A stretch of DNA of 64,000 nucleotides from Ruminococcus sp. (GTDB lineage Bacteria; Bacillota; Clostridia; Oscillospirales; Ruminococcaceae): the NCBI GenBank assembly GCA_014799805.1, contig JAAVHJ010000003.1, positions 19,594 through 83,593 on the forward strand, read 5' to 3'. How positions within the stretch are numbered: the first letter of the stretch is position 1; each line of letters begins with the position of its first letter. Under the pieces are notes generated by a model that saw only the letters and a list, made by a program, of their open reading frames with translations, was not told the origin of the DNA and searched no databases. Both the position numbers and the translations under genes were made by a program. Shown in pieces: positions 61,829 to 64,000 of this stretch.

Positions 61829-61902
61829 TAGCGGCAGCTGGATTTGAACCAGTGACCGTTCGGGTATGAACCGAGTGCTCTAGCCAACTGAGCTATGCCG
61901 CC
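61829..61902 (-). tRNA. tRNA-Met(CAT)
   Basis: 74 bases on the minus strand. Acceptor GGCGGCA pairs with TGCCGCT, discriminator A. D arm TAGCTCAGTTGGCTAGAGC, loop TTCATAC with anticodon CAT, T arm CTGGTTCAAATCCAG. The 1-72 pair is G-U rather than the mismatched C-A of initiators, and no three-GC anticodon stem is seen, so it is an elongator. Confidence 0.92.
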
Positions 61903-61933
61903 ATGTTTGTCCTTTGCTGTAACCAGCTTCTAT

Positions 61934-61962
61934 ATTATAGCATAAAAAAACAATTTTGTCAA
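61934..61962 (-). promoter_or_regulatory. Consensus promoter of tRNA-Met/tRNA-Glu
   Basis: On the minus strand TTGACA (61962-61957), 17 bases, TATAAT (61939-61934). Confidence 0.9.
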
Positions 61963-62030
61963 TAGGTTTTTGAAAAAAAATAAAATTTTATTTTATAATA
62001 AATTTATTATTTATAATTATCATAAATCAC

Positions 62031-62059
62031 TTGACTTTTTCAGTTAAATTTTGTATAAT
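62031..62059 (+). promoter_or_regulatory. Promoter of the sortase gene
   Basis: TTGACT, 17 bases, TATAAT, 19 bases before the sortase ATG with GAGGTG between. Confidence 0.8.
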
Positions 62060-62078
62060 AGAATTAGAGGTGACTAAC

Positions 62079-62921
62079 ATGTTGAAAAAATTAATTTACA
62101 TACCAATCAGTTTATTACTAATATTACTGTCATGTATATGTTTCTGTATGATATATTTATCTTATCATTATGTTTTGCCAGCAAAAGCCGATGTGAATTT
62201 AAAAACGGCTAGTAAATCATATTTTACCCGTGCAGAATATGTACAGCCGACGGAACCCCCAACAGAACCTCCTACAATGGAAGAGCCAGAGCCAGAGCCT
62301 GAACCAGAGCCTGAAGCTCCTTATTACATGCAACTTGATATGTCAACCGTATCATCTTATCATAATTCCAATTCAGAAGTTGTGGGCTGGATTAAAATTT
62401 CAGGTACAGTGATTAATTATCCTATTATGCAAAATGGCGATAATGAATATTATGTAAATCATAGTTGGAATAAACAATCCAGTCATGCAGGTGCAATTTT
62501 TGCCGATTTTCGTTGCAATTTAGAAAAATCTGATGATACAATCTTATATGGACATAATATGGGCAATGGCTCTATGTTCCATGCAATTAAAAATTATAAA
62601 ACTTCCAGTTGGGGAAATTCTCATAAATATATTGAAATTGCGACTTTAGAACATAGATATTTGTATAAAATATTATCTTGTAATGTATTATATGGGGAGG
62701 CTGGTGCAAAGTTTGAATACTGGAATTTTGTAGAAATGAATCGTACAGATTATCGTAATTTTTTAAATGGAATTCGTAATTCTGCTACTGTCTGGTATGG
62801 TGATGACAAGCATTTGCCAAGGGATAATTATGAAAAAATAATTACTTTGCAGACTTGTAATTCTGGTGCAAATGATGGTATACGTTGTGTGGTGTTTGCC
62901 TATCGTGTAGGAGAATTTTAA
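62079..62921 (+). CDS. srtB: Class B sortase
   Basis: 280 residues from MLKKLIYIPISLLLILLSCI behind GAGGTG. An N-terminal membrane helix (about 5-29) precedes a linker with PTEPPTEPPTMEEPEPEPEP. The sortase domain (about 90-280) has NSEVVGWIKISGTVINYPIM, the catalytic histidine in DTILYGHNMGNGSMFH, cysteine in ITLQTCNSG and arginine in CVVFAYRVG. VGWI...T.I.YP..Q...N.YYL-type strands are class B hallmarks. It would attach surface proteins to peptidoglycan. No substrate or pilus gene is adjacent. Confidence 0.93.
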   Translation: MLKKLIYIPISLLLILLSCICFCMIYLSYHYVLPAKADVNLKTASKSYFTRAEYVQPTEPPTEPPTMEEPEPEPEPEPEAPYYMQLDMSTVSSYHNSNSEVVGWIKISGTVINYPIMQNGDNEYYVNHSWNKQSSHAGAIFADFRCNLEKSDDTILYGHNMGNGSMFHAIKNYKTSSWGNSHKYIEIATLEHRYLYKILSCNVLYGEAGAKFEYWNFVEMNRTDYRNFLNGIRNSATVWYGDDKHLPRDNYEKIITLQTCNSGANDGIRCVVFAYRVGEF

Positions 62922-62937
62922 CTGTTAATTACTAACA

Positions 62938-62977
62938 TAAAAATCCTGTACTCATATTTAGTGCAGGATTTTTTTGA
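62938..62977 (+). terminator. Terminator after the sortase gene
   Basis: AAAATCCTG pairs with CAGGATTTTTTT around a short TACT/AGTG-flanked loop. Confidence 0.8.
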
Positions 62978-63009
62978 TTTATGCAATAATTTATATCTAG
63001 TCTTGATAA

Positions 63010-63060
63010 ATACAAAAAAACAAAGCAGGAATAACTTTAACTGTTACTCCTGCTTTGTTT
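63010..63060 (-). terminator. Terminator of the tRNA-5S unit
   Basis: AAACAAAGCAGGA (63018-63030) and TCCTGCTTTGTTT (63048-63060) pair perfectly. In the minus direction a T-rich run follows the stem. It closes the tRNA-Lys/tRNA-Glu/5S/tRNA-Asn transcript. Confidence 0.85.
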
Positions 63061-63065
63061 ATGTA

Positions 63066-63138
63066 CGCTCCCTGTTGGACTCGAACCAACGACCGTTCGG
63101 TTAACAGCCGAATGCTCTACCGACTGAGCTAAGGAAGC
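63066..63138 (-). tRNA. tRNA-Asn(GTT)
   Basis: 73 bases on the minus strand. Acceptor GCTTCCT pairs with AGGGAGC, discriminator G. Anticodon stem TTCGG/CCGAA with loop CTGTTAA, anticodon GTT. T arm TTGGTTCGAGTCCAA. It follows the 5S gene by about 13 bases. Confidence 0.95.
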
Positions 63139-63151
63139 ATTTATTCTGTAT

Positions 63152-63265
<114 letters not shown>

Positions 63266-63296
63266 TAAATTTTTAAATAACTAATACTCACTATAG

Positions 63297-63368
63297 TGAC
63301 CCGTACCAGAATCGAACTGGTGTTGCCGCCGTGAGAGGGCGGAGTCTTAACCGCTTGACCAACGGGCC
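63297..63368 (-). tRNA. tRNA-Glu(CTC)
   Basis: 72 bases on the minus strand. Acceptor GGCCCGT pairs with ACGGGTC, discriminator A. Anticodon stem CCGCC/GGCGG with loop CTCTCAC, anticodon CTC. T arm CCAGTTCGATTCTGG. It lies between tRNA-Lys and the 5S gene. A second glutamate isoacceptor (TTC) is at 61751. Confidence 0.93.
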
Positions 63369-63374
63369 ACAGAG

Positions 63375-63447
63375 TGCACCATCAGGGACTCGAACCCAGG
63401 ACCCACTGATTAAGAGTCAGTTGCTCTACCGACTGAGCTAATGGTAC
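63375..63447 (-). tRNA. tRNA-Lys(CTT)
   Basis: 73 bases on the minus strand. Acceptor GTACCAT pairs with ATGGTGC, discriminator A. Anticodon stem ACTGA/TCAGT with loop CTCTTAA, anticodon CTT. T arm CTGGGTTCGAGTCCCTG. It is first in the tRNA-5S unit. Confidence 0.95.
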
Positions 63448-63477
63448 ATTTTAAACTACCATTCAAACTACTATTTT

Positions 63478-63506
63478 ATTATATCATAAAAATTCTCATT
63501 TGTCAA
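63478..63506 (-). promoter_or_regulatory. Consensus promoter between 23S rRNA and tRNA-Lys
   Basis: On the minus strand TTGACA (63506-63501), 17 bases, TATAAT (63483-63478), about 30 bases before tRNA-Lys. It allows the tRNA-5S unit to be transcribed independently of the 16S-23S part. Confidence 0.88.
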
Positions 63507-63629
63507 GTGTTTTTTTAAAATTTTTTTGAAATTTTTCTAATTTTTTTACTCTCAACAGAACCAACAAGAAACAACACAAAACTTAAAATTCAAAAACCAA
63601 AACCTAGTTTAAAATGATTCACAATTAGG

Positions 63630-64000
<371 letters not shown>

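Overview
The window is about 33% GC with short A/T-rich spacers, strong AGGAGG-type ribosome sites and near-consensus TTGACA-N17-TATAAT promoters. It carries an SpoVAC homologue, a two-enzyme pectate lyase with a type I dockerin, sortase-anchored proteins and reverse rubrerythrin. Together these point to an anaerobic, fibre- or pectin-degrading Bacillota (Clostridia), most like Ruminococcus. The species assignment is inference.

Region 1 (1-7.0 kb) is accessory DNA. From right to left it holds the early end of a Mu-like transposable prophage: repressor, Cro/Ner-like regulator, Lar-like protein, a small protein and a MuA-type DDE transposase cut by the window edge. A palindromic operator switch separates the two regulators, and 21-bp-phased repeats lie between the repressor and the probable element end. 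An IS5-family insertion sequence, a CPBP protease gene lacking its end, and a decayed Syd/SUKH immunity locus follow.

Region 2 (7-30 kb) is mostly ordinary chromosome: phosphatase and SpoVAC, a two-component system, exopolysaccharide genes (sugar transferase, Wzz-like), a decayed ECF sigma gene, SbcCD, class II aldolase, a DUF975 protein with a repeat tail, a lipoprotein, NAD(P)HX repair, nitroreductase, sugar-kinase-like and phosphoesterase genes, a wrecked LPQTG leucine-rich-repeat protein, and a substrate-binding lipoprotein paired with a degenerate GGDEF protein.

Region 3 (30.4-36.55 kb) is the most interesting part. Five co-oriented genes encode a BspA-like LRR protein, a Ser/Thr-kinase-like protein with zinc ribbon, a TerY-type VWA protein, a PP2C phosphatase, and a protein whose N-terminus carries an intact cytidine/blasticidin-deaminase zinc motif (C-P-E ... 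P-C-x2-C) fused to a Q/P/Y-rich tail. The middle three are a TerY-P phosphorylation triad. Two of the genes are preceded by the same unusual leader, in which a Shine-Dalgarno is separated from the AUG by a GCTACT/AGTAGC stem.

Region 4 (36.6-64 kb) holds the PL1-PL9-dockerin enzyme, reverse rubrerythrin, a small XRE/DUF7660 cluster, an AEC transporter, an SPKTG surface protein, a ROK regulator, pyrG, a VOC protein, a DUF1846 protein, an orphan HsdS, an SGNH-like protein, asnB, a pyrB fused to a PyrI-type zinc domain, guaA, a mutarotase-like protein, rplM-rpsI, tRNAs, a VanZ-like protein, a methyltransferase and a class B sortase. At the right edge is the 3' end of a 23S gene, followed on the minus strand by an unusual unit with its own promoter: tRNA-Lys, tRNA-Glu, 5S rRNA, tRNA-Asn, terminator.
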